A DNA stretch of 64,000 bases from Streptomyces sp. NBC_00273 (GCF_036178145.1 NZ_CP108067.1:9253001-9317000); one strand, 5' to 3'; counted from the first letter of the stretch, positions 52,245 to 61,859 are shown. Notes: generated by a model from the letters alone, not told the origin. Translations and numbers: made by a program.

Positions 52245-53891
52245 TCAGTGCAGGACGGGGATCGCGTCGTGTGTTTCGTCGACCTCAGGGGTCGTGGTGC
52301 GGCGGTCGAGCGGCTGTGGGGGCGTTTCGTCCGCGCAGACGGTGCCTCGGGCGGGCAGCGCCAGCGTGGTGAGGTAGGTGTCGACCAGGGTGCTGACGCA
52401 TGCGCTGCGGTGGTAGGCGGTGTGCCCCTCGGCGTCGAAGGTGAGTAGTCGTCCGCTGGCCAGTGTCCTGGCCAGGGTTACGGCGTCTTGGTAGGGGGTG
52501 TCCGGGTCTCCGGTCGTGCCGAGTACCAAGATCGGGGCCGAACCCGCCGCCCGGTAGGAACCCTCGAAACGGCTTGGGCGTTCCGTCGGCCACTGGGCGC
52601 AGGTGGGTGCGTGGTTGTGGTCGTAGGTGGGGGGCCCGAGAGCGATCGGGGGTCCCAGCAGCGGGGCGGACGCGGTCTCGGCGGCGATCAGTGTGCGCAG
52701 GAGCGGCTGGCTGCTCGGATAGCGGCGGTCGGCGCACTCGACGGCCGTGTTGACGTTGAGGAAGTCGAATGATGCGGGCGAGGGAGGCGACAGGAGGAAC
52801 GAGGCCTGCCGCGCTTGGGCGGATCGCAGTGCCTGCCCCAGATAGGGCCAGATTTCCTTGCCTGCGTTGATGTTGAACATGAGGCAGTAGGCCAGGGTGT
52901 AGCCGGTGGCCGGGCGCCCACTCGTGGTGATCACAGGGTGCGCGTCCAGATCTCGTTTCAGCTGTTCGAACGCCGGCCGTGGGTGGCCCTCACCGAACCC
53001 ACAGGCCGCCACGTTGCGCCCGCACCAGTCCAGGAACCGGCCGACCGCTGCGTCGAGGGCGGCGAATTGCTCGGCGTCGTACGCGTAGGGCAGGTCCCCG
53101 TAGCGGCGCGGATCGTAGGCCCCGTCCAGGACCATGGCACGTACCCGCTCCGGGAACCGGGCGGCGTACACGGTGCCGACGTAGCTGCCGAAGGAACGGC
53201 CGTAGAAGGAGAACGTCTCCTCTCCCAGGGCCTGCCTGAGCAGGTCGATGTCGCCGGCGTTGGACCCGGTGCCGATGTACGGCAGCAGGTCCCCGGAGCG
53301 TTCCTGGCAGGCGGCGGCGAAGGCGGCGCCCTGCCGCAGGGCCTCCTTGAGGGCCCCCGGCCCCGGCGCACCGCGTGCACTGTCGACCGCGGCGGAGTAC
53401 TGCGCGTCGTCCCAGCACTCGACCTGCCCGCTGCGCGCCACACCGCGCATGTCGTACCCGACGACGTCGAAGGTGTCGCGCAGGGAGGCGGGTAGCGCCC
53501 CGTAGCTGCTGCGGGCGAAGTTCACACCGGAGTTGCCGGGTCCCCCGGGATGCAGTATCAGGACGCCGGTGCGGCGCGTCGGATCGGCCGCCGCCCGACG
53601 GGTGACCGCGAGGGCGAGCGTGGGTCCGGCGGGCCGGAGGTAGTCCACCGGTACCCGGGCGGTCGCGCACTCGAAGCCGTCCTCCGCCCCGTCGCAAGCG
53701 CCCCAGGACAGCACCGGGACGGGCGGCGCCCCCGACGCCCCGGCCCCGGCCACCCCCGCCCCGGCTGCCGCGGCGGAGTGGGCGGCGTCGGCGGGGCCGG
53801 GTGTTCCGCCCAGGAGTGCGGTGACCGCGATCAGGACCAGGGATATCCCCCAGACCACGCGCTTGCGGGGGTCGTCGGCCAAACGGGTCAT
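52245..53891 (-). CDS. Secreted S33-family serine peptidase (tripeptidyl aminopeptidase type)
   Basis: 548 residues: signal peptide (about 1-37), then an alpha/beta hydrolase of the Streptomyces SlpD/E and tripeptidyl aminopeptidase group. It has oxyanion region LILHPGGPGNSGVNF, nucleophile elbow FYGRSFGSYVG (about 232), Asp in LGTTGDPDTPY and His in DAEGHTAYHRS within the TAP-like C-terminal domain. It should remove N-terminal peptides from proteins outside the cell. The ATG at 53891 has GGAGGAG six bases upstream. It is divergent from the HAD gene. Confidence 0.9.
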   Translation of the reverse strand: MTRLADDPRKRVVWGISLVLIAVTALLGGTPGPADAAHSAAAAGAGVAGAGASGAPPVPVLSWGACDGAEDGFECATARVPVDYLRPAGPTLALAVTRRAAADPTRRTGVLILHPGGPGNSGVNFARSSYGALPASLRDTFDVVGYDMRGVARSGQVECWDDAQYSAAVDSARGAPGPGALKEALRQGAAFAAACQERSGDLLPYIGTGSNAGDIDLLRQALGEETFSFYGRSFGSYVGTVYAARFPERVRAMVLDGAYDPRRYGDLPYAYDAEQFAALDAAVGRFLDWCGRNVAACGFGEGHPRPAFEQLKRDLDAHPVITTSGRPATGYTLAYCLMFNINAGKEIWPYLGQALRSAQARQASFLLSPPSPASFDFLNVNTAVECADRRYPSSQPLLRTLIAAETASAPLLGPPIALGPPTYDHNHAPTCAQWPTERPSRFEGSYRAAGSAPILVLGTTGDPDTPYQDAVTLARTLASGRLLTFDAEGHTAYHRSACVSTLVDTYLTTLALPARGTVCADETPPQPLDRRTTTPEVDETHDAIPVLH

Positions 53892-54194
53892 ACGGCGCTC
53901 CTCCATCAGGGATGCTGCGGACCGGGCGACAACGTAGCGGCCGGCCACCGCCCCTGTCGGCCCGCCAGGAGTTGATTCCCGGCTACCGCCAGGGTTGTAC
54001 GCCACCGGCCCCCGGCGACCGGGGACGGTGTGGGTCGCGGCCGGGGGAGGCGCCGCGTTCGTCCGTCCGGTGCCGGCGCGGTATCCGGGGCATGTCCGCA
54101 CTGCGCCCGCCGCCGTCCGGAGTGACCATTGCCTCATGAACGCCCCAGAGCCGCTGTTCGAGGACGACGCGGCGGCCGAGCCGAGGAGTGGCCC
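53892..54194. other. Divergent intergenic region
   Basis: Between the peptidase and HAD phosphatase genes. A 20-codon frame starting ATG at 54136 (NAPEPLFEDD) ends in a TGA overlapping the GTG of the HAD gene. It may be a coupled leader ORF but has no ribosome site. Nothing else seen. Confidence 0.4.
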
Positions 54195-55082
54195 GTGACC
54201 GAGCAGGTACTGGCGAGCTGGAACGAGGGCCCTGCCAGGCAGGCGGTCCTGGACTACGTCCGCGAGGCGACGACACCGGGCGCGGCGTACCTCGAGCCGG
54301 CCGAACGGATCGCCACGTTCGACAATGACGGCACGCTGTGGGTCGAGCAGCCGATGCCACCGCAGTTCGACTTCGTGTTCCGTACCTGGGAGGAGGAGGT
54401 GAAGGCCGACCCCTCGCTCGCGGCGCGGCAGCCGTACAAGGCGCTCGTGGAGCACGACCAGGGGTTCTTCGAGGGCCTGGCGACGCAGGAACCCGAAGCG
54501 GTGGCGACCTTGCTGGAGGCGTTCGCCCGGTCGTGGGCCGGCACGACACCCGAGGAGTTCGACGCGCGGGTGCGGGAGTGGACCCGGACGGTGCGTGACC
54601 CACGGTTCGGCGTCCCCTACGTGGAGCTGGTCTACCGGCCGATGCTGGAGCTGTTCGACCTCCTACGAGGACACGGGTTCCGGGTGTTCGTGTGCTCGGG
54701 CGGCGGCCGTGACTTCATGCGCGTGTTCGCCGAGGAAACCTGGGGGATCTTGAAGGAGGACATCATCGGCTCGGCGGCCGCCTACACCTACACCGGCGGC
54801 AGGATCGTCCGCTCCCACGAGCTCCTGGGCGGCCTGGACCTGGGGCCGGGCAAGCCGGAGCACATCTTCGCCCACACGGGCCGGCTGCCCGCCTTCGCGG
54901 GAGGCAACGCCGACGTCGACATCGAGATGCTCGAAAGCGCCGCGTTCGCCCTGCTCGTCCGCCACGACGACGACCAGCGCGAGTACGCCTACACCAAGGG
55001 CGCCGAGGCCTCGCTCGCCAGAGCCGAGCAGCTCGGCTGGACCGTGGTGAGCATGAAGAACGACTGGACGACCCTGTTCTGA
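54195..55082 (+). CDS. HAD-superfamily phosphatase
   Basis: 295 residues with HAD motif I IATFDNDGTLWVEQP (nucleophile and acid Asp), motif II Ser in FVCSGGGRDFM, a later Lys (GKPEHI) and motif IV acidic FAGGNADVDIEML. The cap between motifs I and II is helical and aromatic-rich. Likely a small-molecule phosphatase of phosphoserine-phosphatase type. GAGGAG lies six bases before the GTG. The next gene begins 14 bp downstream, so they form an operon. Confidence 0.85.
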   Translation: MTEQVLASWNEGPARQAVLDYVREATTPGAAYLEPAERIATFDNDGTLWVEQPMPPQFDFVFRTWEEEVKADPSLAARQPYKALVEHDQGFFEGLATQEPEAVATLLEAFARSWAGTTPEEFDARVREWTRTVRDPRFGVPYVELVYRPMLELFDLLRGHGFRVFVCSGGGRDFMRVFAEETWGILKEDIIGSAAAYTYTGGRIVRSHELLGGLDLGPGKPEHIFAHTGRLPAFAGGNADVDIEMLESAAFALLVRHDDDQREYAYTKGAEASLARAEQLGWTVVSMKNDWTTLF

Positions 55083-55095
55083 CCAGGAGGAAGCG

Positions 55096-55740
55096 TTGAA
55101 CGACCTGACCGCCGTCGACGTGCTCGTCGACCCGGACGAGACCACCTTGCGCCACGCCCACGCTTGGAACGCCCGGATGCGCGAGAGCGTCCCGGACGGC
55201 TTCGCCCTGGACGCCTCCCACCGGCCGCACATCACCACCCTCCAGCGCTACGTCCGCACGGCCGACCTGGACGACGTCTACGACGCGGTCCACCGGACCC
55301 TGGCCGCGACCGACACGAGCGCCCTCTCCTACCAGGCCGTCGCCGTCAAGCACGCCGACTGGGGCGTGCCCGGCCAAGGCCTCGCGGTCATCCTCCTGCG
55401 ACCCGGCCCGCAGGTCCTCGACTTCCAGGCCGCGCTGCTGGCTGCGCTCGCCCCCTTCACCAGGTCCGGCGGCACGGCCGCCGCCTTCGTCACCGACCCC
55501 GGCGAGGCCATCAGCGACAGCACCCTCGACTGGGTCGACGGCTACGTCCCCGCCCAGATCGGCCCCGACCGGTACACCGCTCACATCACCGTCGGCTTCG
55601 CCACCCTCGACGACCTCGAAGCCATCGAGGCCGAGCCGTTCGATGCCTTCGCCGTCCGCCCGGCCGGCGTCGCCGTCTACCAGCTCGGGAACAGTGGAGC
55701 CGCCCGCACGCTCCTCCGGAGCTGGCCCGTCCCGAACTGA
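55096..55740 (+). CDS. 2H phosphoesterase (2'-5' RNA ligase-like)
   Basis: 214 residues with two HxT motifs, RPHITTLQ (His45) and YTAHITVGF (His163). These are the paired catalytic histidines of the 2H family that cut or join 2',5'/cyclic phosphodiesters. It is cytoplasmic. The TTG start has AGGAGGAAG directly upstream, one of the best ribosome sites in the region, which makes up for the weak start codon. It follows the HAD phosphatase closely, and the pair may process a nucleotide derivative in two steps. Confidence 0.82.
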   Translation: MNDLTAVDVLVDPDETTLRHAHAWNARMRESVPDGFALDASHRPHITTLQRYVRTADLDDVYDAVHRTLAATDTSALSYQAVAVKHADWGVPGQGLAVILLRPGPQVLDFQAALLAALAPFTRSGGTAAAFVTDPGEAISDSTLDWVDGYVPAQIGPDRYTAHITVGFATLDDLEAIEAEPFDAFAVRPAGVAVYQLGNSGAARTLLRSWPVPN

Positions 55741-55849
55741 CCACGCCCCACCGCGAGCGCGGCCCGCGGCCCGCGCCCTGCTCATGCGGGCCTGGTCAGT
55801 GCGGCACAATCGCAGTCAACTGGGCGGGCAACGGTGAAGGGGTGGGGAC

Positions 55850-56602
55850 GTGGGGCGTTTTGGCTGGCGAAGCCGACGCAAGGGCATACCGGACGAGCCG
55901 GCGCTGCTGGCTGCGGCTGCCGAGAACCCCGGTGGCAGCGTTGCCGAGATCGACCTGGCGTACATCGACGACCAGGACCGCTATGTCCCTCCCGAAGCGA
56001 TTCGCGGCACGTGGTCGGTGGACAGCAGCGGGAAGCTGACGGGGGAGTACCAGAAGAACCCCCGTCACGGGGTGCCGCAGGACGACTTCAGCAAGCTCAC
56101 CGATCCTGATCACTGGCTCGGCTGGCTCGGCGACGATCCCGCGAACGCCGTCAGGAAGGGAATCGAAGAGTCCTTGCGCGCCCAGGTGGCGGACGCGGTG
56201 GTCGAGTGGGTCAAGATCCTCGAAACGCCCCGCTTCCTCACGGGTGGGCGTCGACCTTCTGAGGACGAACAGATCGTGCTGGTCACCCGCGCGGCACTCG
56301 CCGCGCCGTTCGCCTTGTCCGTGCGCACGACGCAGCACGGGCGTTCCGTCCTCCTGGGGGTGTTCTCCTGGGCTGCGGTGAACCTGGCACCGCCCGAAGC
56401 CCGCAAGGACCGGCACTGGTTCGACTTGGGCGTCGGCCTGGACTGGGCCGGTGAACGGCTTCAAGAGCGGATCTACGAGATTCGAGATCGATGGTCAGGG
56501 CGGTACTACCTCCGGCTCGAGCGCGCGCGGCCCGCCCAGGGGCGATGGCGCGCTCGCACTCCGACGTTGGACCCTGCGGGCCGGCCGACCGCGTGGTGTT
56601 GA
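55850..56602 (+). CDS. Hypothetical protein
   Basis: About 250 residues, mixed alpha/beta, with SVAEIDLAYIDDQDRYVPPE and DPDHWLGWLGDDPANAVRKG early and LSVRTTQHGRSVLLGVFSWA later. No signal peptide, membrane helix or known motif. The last 40 residues are Arg/Pro-rich and may result from a frameshift near 56510, because the sequence around it begins a zone of broken genes. GTG start with a GGGGTGGGGA stretch upstream. Unrecognised. Confidence 0.55.
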   Translation: MGRFGWRSRRKGIPDEPALLAAAAENPGGSVAEIDLAYIDDQDRYVPPEAIRGTWSVDSSGKLTGEYQKNPRHGVPQDDFSKLTDPDHWLGWLGDDPANAVRKGIEESLRAQVADAVVEWVKILETPRFLTGGRRPSEDEQIVLVTRAALAAPFALSVRTTQHGRSVLLGVFSWAAVNLAPPEARKDRHWFDLGVGLDWAGERLQERIYEIRDRWSGRYYLRLERARPAQGRWRARTPTLDPAGRPTAWC

Positions 56603-56820
56603 CGAGTGGCATTACGGAGATTCAGACGTCCCAACCGAGGACATCCGCACACTGCTCGAAGTGGCGGCATGGAACGTGCGGGCCCGGGCCCGACGAGACC
56701 CGCGAGCCGCACTGGACCCGGTCGGCGCACGTTTCCTCAACCGAACCGTCAACGACCCTTTCGCCCCGGAGCATCTGCACTGCTGGCAACGGCGTATCGA
56801 GATCCGAGGCAGCCAGGACG
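56598..56820 (+). pseudogene. Orphan coding fragment
   Basis: VDEWHYGDSDVPTEDIRTLL then ARFLNRTVNDPFAPEHLHCW reads like an internal piece of a protein with normal codon use, but it has neither start nor stop in context. It lies between the hypothetical gene and the broken metallo-beta-lactamase gene. Origin unknown. Confidence 0.4.
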
Positions 56821-57095
56821 CGGCCGGCCCGCCGAGCGCTCTCGGACCATCCGTCCCCGTCTTCCCGGCAGGCGGCGAGGTAGTCCGTTTCAGGCGCTAC
56901 AGAGGTCGGGCTCGCCGTTGGCCGCGCGGACGCGGATCTGCCGGATGCGACCGCAGTTTCCGCAGCGGACGCACTCGCGGTGGTCCCGCGGGTAGCAGCC
57001 GGCGCGCCCGCCGGGCAGGCCGGTCTTCGCAGTGCTGCGGCGCCCTGCTCACCAGCGTAGCTTTGGTGGTAGGGCGGCTGGAGGACAGAGATCCC

Positions 57096-57936
57096 ATGAA
57101 TACAGCCATCCGCATCGAGGTCATGCCTGCGCGGCTTGGCGACGGCCTGCTCGTGGAGTGCGCCCGCCAGGGCGGGCAGCCTTGGCGCACGCTCGTCGAC
57201 GGCGGTCCTCCGGGCACGCGGCCGCGGCTCGAACCCGACGATCGGGACATCGACGTCGCTGTGGTGACTCACATCGACGGCGACCACATAGGTGGCACGC
57301 TCCCGTTCCTGCAGAGCGAGTACGCCGAACACGTCCGCGACTACTGGTTCAACTACCGCACGGAGCCCGCCGCCCGGTGGGCCTCTCCGTCAGGTTCGGG
57401 CCGCTCGTTTCGCGAGGACCTACAGAGCATCCCCGGCCCCGCACGTGACGCCGCCGAAACGGCGCTCGCCAGACTGCCCGGCGACCCGCGGGCCCACTTC
57501 GACGCCTGCCTGGCCGACCTGGCCGCCGGAGACATCGCCGCCGAGACGCGGACGGAACTCGAAGGGGCGTTCGTCGAGACCCGGCCCGGCGCACCCGACG
57601 AAGGGATCCTCGAAGAAGCGGTCCGGAACGACCCCGTCGGGCTCCGCGTCCCGGTACGCCTCCGCGCACCGCCTGGTGGACCTCGTGGTGTGGGCCGCGA
57701 TCGCCGCAGCCGACCAGGGCCGGCGTGTCGGGATGCCGCGGCTCCGCGCGGCTCTCGCCCTGCGCCGGGCCCCGATGGCGCGTGTGTCCGGAGACCAGGC
57801 GTCTCGGCGCAACCACCTCGAGCAGGCCATCGGCCCGACCCGGTCGCTGCTGTGCGACGGCGTCGGTCGCACCGTGGTCCCCCTGTGGCCGGTGGACGAC
57901 TGGGTCACGCCCCTCACCCGAGCCGTTCGGCGGTGA
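57096..57936 (+). pseudogene. Broken metallo-beta-lactamase-fold gene
   Basis: ATG at 57096 with GGAGGACAG upstream opens an MBL-fold protein: MPARLGDGLLVECARQG, LVDGG and the metal motif THIDGDHIGG (about 62). After about residue 90 the sequence no longer fits the fold. Near 57600-57650 the protein-like signal moves to the +1 frame (ASRYASAHRLVDLVVWAAIA, VVPLWPVDDWVTPLTR) and ends at the TGA at 57934-57936. At least one deletion and one frameshift are implied. Intact relatives would hydrolyse a phosphodiester or lactam. Confidence 0.55.
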
Positions 57937-57993
57937 TGCGGAGCGCTACTGGGCACCGTTCGCCCTCGTCGAATGAACCGCAGGAGGCTTCCC

Positions 57994-59100
57994 ATGACCG
58001 ACACTCGGCAGGACACCGACACCCGCCGCAATCTCGTACTGTGCCTCGACGGCACCGCCAACGAGCCGGAATCCGGCAGCACGAACGTGGCCCGGATGTT
58101 CGATCTCGCCGTGAAGGACGACGTGCAGCTCACCTACTACGACCCCGGCGTCGGCACGATGGGCGCGCGGGGCGCAGTCACACGCCTGGGCAAGACGGCA
58201 ACGCGGTGGGCCGGTCTCGTCGGCGGGCACGGGGTCAAAGAGAACCTGGAGGAGGCCTACACCTTCCTCATGCAGAACTACCGGCGCGGCGACCGGATCT
58301 ACGTCTTCGGGTTCTCGCGGGGCGCCTACACCGGCCGGGCACTCACGGGGATGCTGCGCACGGTCGGGCTGCTCCGGCCGGGCACCGAGAACCTCGTGCC
58401 CTACGCGGTCAAGCTCTACGCCGCGAGCGGCCCGAAGGACATGACGGAAGAGCAGAAGCGCGCGTACTTCCGACTACGGCAGCAGTTCGCTCGCCGGTTC
58501 GGCAATCCCGACTTCCCCAATCCGTTCGACCGGGCCGACCACCAGGTTCACTTCCTCGGCGTGTGGGACAGCATCAAATCCGTGGGCTGGCTGAACTGGA
58601 AGGCGCAGATCGAGCAGGCCAGGTGGCCGTTCACCGCGAGCATCACGAACGTGACCACCGCGAGGCACGCGATCGCCATCGACGAGCGTCGGCGAACCTA
58701 CAAGGAGTACCGCTTCCGGCCGGACGTCGTCGCCGCGTCCGAAGGCCGTTACGAGGAGATGTGGTTCGCCGGGGTGCACAGTGACATCGGCGGCCAGTTC
58801 CCCGACGACCACAGCCTTTCCGACATCGCCTTCGCCTGGATGGTCGAGGAAGCGGCCTCCACCGGTTTCCGGGTCGACCCGGCCGCCTATCGGCGGATGC
58901 TCGAGGTCAGGTACGGCGAGAAGCTGCCGGAAGACCGAGCCCTCGGCAGGATCCACCCCAACGAGAAGGCGTGGTGGCTGCTGGGAGGCTGGCGCACGCG
59001 TCCCATCCGGCCGACCGACTCCGTACATCCCAGCGTGCGGTACCGCATCGACCACACCGAGGGCGGCGACTCTCCGTACGGCCCGGCGCTGCCCTCATGA
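57994..59100 (+). CDS. DUF2235 (Tle1-like) alpha/beta hydrolase
   Basis: 368 residues with the DUF2235 pattern: LVLCLDGTANEPESGSTNVA at the start, YYDPGVGT, nucleophile elbow FGFSRGAYTGR (Ser108), WDSIKSVGW and VHSDIGGQF with the acidic residue and His region. The family includes type VI lipase effectors (Tle1) and uncharacterised cytosolic hydrolases. There is no signal peptide. AGGAGG is six bases upstream of the ATG. It directly follows the broken MBL gene, so an originally two-gene unit may have lost its partner. Confidence 0.85.
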   Translation: MTDTRQDTDTRRNLVLCLDGTANEPESGSTNVARMFDLAVKDDVQLTYYDPGVGTMGARGAVTRLGKTATRWAGLVGGHGVKENLEEAYTFLMQNYRRGDRIYVFGFSRGAYTGRALTGMLRTVGLLRPGTENLVPYAVKLYAASGPKDMTEEQKRAYFRLRQQFARRFGNPDFPNPFDRADHQVHFLGVWDSIKSVGWLNWKAQIEQARWPFTASITNVTTARHAIAIDERRRTYKEYRFRPDVVAASEGRYEEMWFAGVHSDIGGQFPDDHSLSDIAFAWMVEEAASTGFRVDPAAYRRMLEVRYGEKLPEDRALGRIHPNEKAWWLLGGWRTRPIRPTDSVHPSVRYRIDHTEGGDSPYGPALPS

Positions 59101-59223
59101 GGCACCGGCACCGGCACCGGCAGCGCAGCGGCGCCACCGCCTGTTCGCGAGCGGCCCCGGGCGTGCGGCGCGTCGGCCACCGGCGGGTTCCCGACCACCG
59201 GTAGCCGCCCGGGGGCCGGTCCG

Positions 59224-60411
59224 TCAGCCGGTGCGGCGGGCGGGCGGATCCGGTGCGCCGCCGATGAGTTCCCGCACCAGCGCGGCGACCTGCTCGGACT
59301 CCAGCAGGAAGCCGTCGTGCCCGTACGGGGAGCGGATGATCCGCACCTCGTCCGCGGAGGGGATGCCGGCTGCGAGTTCCTCCTGCTGGGCGAGGGGGTA
59401 GAGGCGGTCGGAGTCCACACCGGCGACCAGCGTCCTGGCCGTGACCCGGCCGAGGGCCGTGCGGATGCCGCCGCGGCCCCGCCCGATGTCGTGGGTGTTC
59501 ATGGCCTCGGCCAGGGCGACGTAGCTGGCCGCGTCGAACCGGCGGACGAGCTTGGCGGCCTGGTGGTCGAGGTAGGACTCGACGCGGTACCGGCCGCCGA
59601 GCTGAGGCTGCTCCCCGTCCTGGGGGAGGTGTCCGAAGCGGGCCTGGAGTTCCCCGGCCGACCGGTAGGTGATGTGCGCGATGCGGCGGGCGATGCCCAG
59701 TCCCGTGTGGGGCCCCCGTCCGGCTCCGGCGTCGTGGTAGTCGCCGCCCCGCCAGAGGGGGTCGGCGCGGATCGCGTGGACCTGCGCGGTGGCCCAGGCG
59801 ATCTGGTCCGCGCTCGCCGCCGCGGGGCAGGCGAGCAGCAACAGCGCGGCCACGCGCGAGGGTTCACCGACCGCCCACTCCAGCGCCCGCATCCCGCCCA
59901 TGGAACCCCCGGTGACCAGCGCCCAGCGTTCGATGCCGAGCGCGTCGGCGAGCCCGGTCTCGGCGCGCACTTGATCGCGCTGGGTCAGCCGCGGGAAGGA
60001 ACCGCCCCAGGACCGACCGCCGGGGCCCGGGGAGGCGGGCCCGGTACTTCCCTGGCAGCCGCCCAGGACGTTCGGCGCCACCACGAACCACCGGTCCGTG
60101 TCCAGTGCCCGGCCCGGGCCGACCAGCGCGTCCCACCAGCCCGCGGTCGGGTGACCGGCGCCGGCGGCGCCCGCGACATGGCTGTCGCCGGTCAGCGCGT
60201 GCAGCACGAGCACGGCGTTGGAACGGTCGATCGCGAGCCGCCCCCAGGTCTCGTACGCCAGCCGCACCCCCGGGAGCACCCCGCCCCCCTCCAACTCCAG
60301 CGGCCGTGAGCGCCGGTGCCACCGGCGGCGGCCGGGCGGGTCCCCCTCCCGCCACGCACCGGTGGCGGGAGGGGGGACCGTGGTGGTCGGGGCCGCGGGG
60401 ACGGTGCTCAG
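59224..60411 (-). CDS. metX: Homoserine O-acetyltransferase
   Basis: About 395 residues with the MetX alpha/beta hydrolase features: LAYETWGRLAIDRSNAVLVL, HALTGDSHVAG, nucleophile elbow TGGSMGGMRALEW, Asp in GVDSDRLYP and His in YGHDGFLLE. It acetylates homoserine to feed MetY. The frame has no ATG, GTG or TTG near the expected start. A CTG at 60411 overlaps the metY stop (CTGA) and has GAAGGAAG just upstream, so CTG is the likely initiation codon. It forms an operon with metY. Confidence 0.9.
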   Translation of the reverse strand: MSTVPAAPTTTVPPPATGAWREGDPPGRRRWHRRSRPLELEGGGVLPGVRLAYETWGRLAIDRSNAVLVLHALTGDSHVAGAAGAGHPTAGWWDALVGPGRALDTDRWFVVAPNVLGGCQGSTGPASPGPGGRSWGGSFPRLTQRDQVRAETGLADALGIERWALVTGGSMGGMRALEWAVGEPSRVAALLLLACPAAASADQIAWATAQVHAIRADPLWRGGDYHDAGAGRGPHTGLGIARRIAHITYRSAGELQARFGHLPQDGEQPQLGGRYRVESYLDHQAAKLVRRFDAASYVALAEAMNTHDIGRGRGGIRTALGRVTARTLVAGVDSDRLYPLAQQEELAAGIPSADEVRIIRSPYGHDGFLLESEQVAALVRELIGGAPDPPARRTG

Positions 60412-61769
60412 GACGCTTCCTTCGCGGCGCGGAACCCGGCTTCCAGGTCGGCCTTCAGGTCGGCCGGGTTCTCGATGCCGACCGACAGGCGCACCAGACC
60501 CGGGGTGGTGCCGGTGGCGGCCAGCTGCGCCTCGTCGAGCTGGCTGTGGGTGGTGGAGGCCGGGTGGATGACGAGGCTTCGGACGTCGCCGATGTTCGCG
60601 AGGTGGCTGAACAGTTCCAGCCCGTCCACGAACCGCCGGCCCGCCTCCACGCCGCCCCGCAGCTCGAACGAGAGCACGGCGCCGGCGCCGCGCGGCAGGT
60701 AGCGGCGCCCCGCTTCGTACCAGCGGCTCGACGGCAGGCCGGCGTAGTGGACCGCGGACACCTCGTCGCGCTGTTCGAGCCACTCCGCCAGGGCCCGGGC
60801 GTTCGCCGAGTGCCGCTCCAGCCGCAAGCTCAGCGTCTCCACGCCCTGGAGCAGCAGGAACGCCGAGTGCGGTGCGATGGCGGGGCCGAGGTCGCGCAGC
60901 AGCTGCACGCGCAGCTTGACGGCGTACGCGCCCGCTCCGAGTGCGGGCCAGTAGCGCAGGCCGTGGTAGCTGGGATCGGGTTCGGTGAAGTCGGGGAAGC
61001 GCTCGGGGTGCGCGCCGAAGTCGAAGGTGCCCGCGTCGACCACCACACCGCCGATGGTGGTGCCGTGTCCGCCGAGGAACTTGGTGGCCGAGTGGACGAC
61101 GACGTCCGCCCCGTGCTCGATGGGGCGCAGCAGGTACGGGGTGGGCACGGTGTTGTCGACGATGAGCGGCAGGCCCGCCGCGTGCGCGACGTCGGCCACG
61201 CCGCGGACGTCGAGGACGTTGCCGCGCGGGTTGCCGAGGGTCTCCGCGAACAGTGCCTTGGTGTTCGGCCGTACGGCGGCCCGCCACGCGTCGAGGTCGT
61301 CGGGGTCCTCGACGAAGGACACCTCGATGCCGAACTTCGGCAGGGTGTGCCGGAACAGGTTGTACGTGCCGCCGTAGAGGGAGGCGCTGGAGACGATGTG
61401 ATCGCCGGCCGAGGCGACGTTCAGGAGCGCGAGGGTCTCCGCGGCCTGTCCCGAGGCGAGGGCGACGGCGGCGACACCGCCTTCGAGGGCTGCGACGCGC
61501 TGTTCGAGGGCGTCCTGGGTGGGGTTGTGGATGCGCGTGTAGATGTTGCCTGGTTCGGCCAGGGAGAAGAGGTCGGCGGCGTGCTGGGTGTCACGGAAGA
61601 CGAACGAGGTGGTCTGGTAGATCGGGACCGCGCGGGCGCCGGTGGCCGGGTCGGGGGCGGTGCCGGCGTGGAGCTGCTTGGTCTCGAACGACCAGGCCGG
61701 CGTCCCGGCTCCGGAGTGCTCGCTCTCGGGGGTGTGACCTGCGGTGACGGCGTCGATGGGCTGGGTCAT
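60408..61769 (-). CDS. metY: O-acetylhomoserine sulfhydrylase
   Basis: 453 residues of the Cys/Met metabolism PLP family: TKQLHAGTAPDPATGARAVP at the start, NPTQDALEQRVAALEGG, and the PLP lysine in VVHSATKFLGGHGT. It makes homocysteine from O-acetylhomoserine and sulfide. The ATG at 61769 has GAGGAGA five bases upstream. Its stop overlaps the metX start. A long leader region carries a heptamer repeat and a short sulfur-type leader peptide, suggesting attenuation control. Confidence 0.93.
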   Translation of the reverse strand: MTQPIDAVTAGHTPESEHSGAGTPAWSFETKQLHAGTAPDPATGARAVPIYQTTSFVFRDTQHAADLFSLAEPGNIYTRIHNPTQDALEQRVAALEGGVAAVALASGQAAETLALLNVASAGDHIVSSASLYGGTYNLFRHTLPKFGIEVSFVEDPDDLDAWRAAVRPNTKALFAETLGNPRGNVLDVRGVADVAHAAGLPLIVDNTVPTPYLLRPIEHGADVVVHSATKFLGGHGTTIGGVVVDAGTFDFGAHPERFPDFTEPDPSYHGLRYWPALGAGAYAVKLRVQLLRDLGPAIAPHSAFLLLQGVETLSLRLERHSANARALAEWLEQRDEVSAVHYAGLPSSRWYEAGRRYLPRGAGAVLSFELRGGVEAGRRFVDGLELFSHLANIGDVRSLVIHPASTTHSQLDEAQLAATGTTPGLVRLSVGIENPADLKADLEAGFRAAKEAS

Positions 61770-61803
61770 GGGTCTCCTCGGAGGTGAGGGTGAACAGTGG
61801 GAC

Positions 61804-61859
61804 GGCAACCGGCAACCGGCAACCGGCAACCGGCAACCGGCAACCGGCAATCGGCAACC
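61804..61859. repeat. Heptamer tandem repeat (GGCAACC)8 in the metY leader
   Basis: Eight contiguous 7-mers, seven GGCAACC and one GGCAATC (seventh). They begin 35 bp upstream of the metY start. A run this regular is prone to slippage and could tune leader length. Confidence 0.9.

Noticed and set aside
59102..59125. CACCGG hexamer repeats after the DUF2235 gene
   Set aside because: Only about three and a half short units in GC-rich DNA, so chance is likely.
61804..61859. CRISPR-like array
   Set aside because: The repeats are contiguous 7-mers without spacers, so this is a microsatellite, not a CRISPR array.
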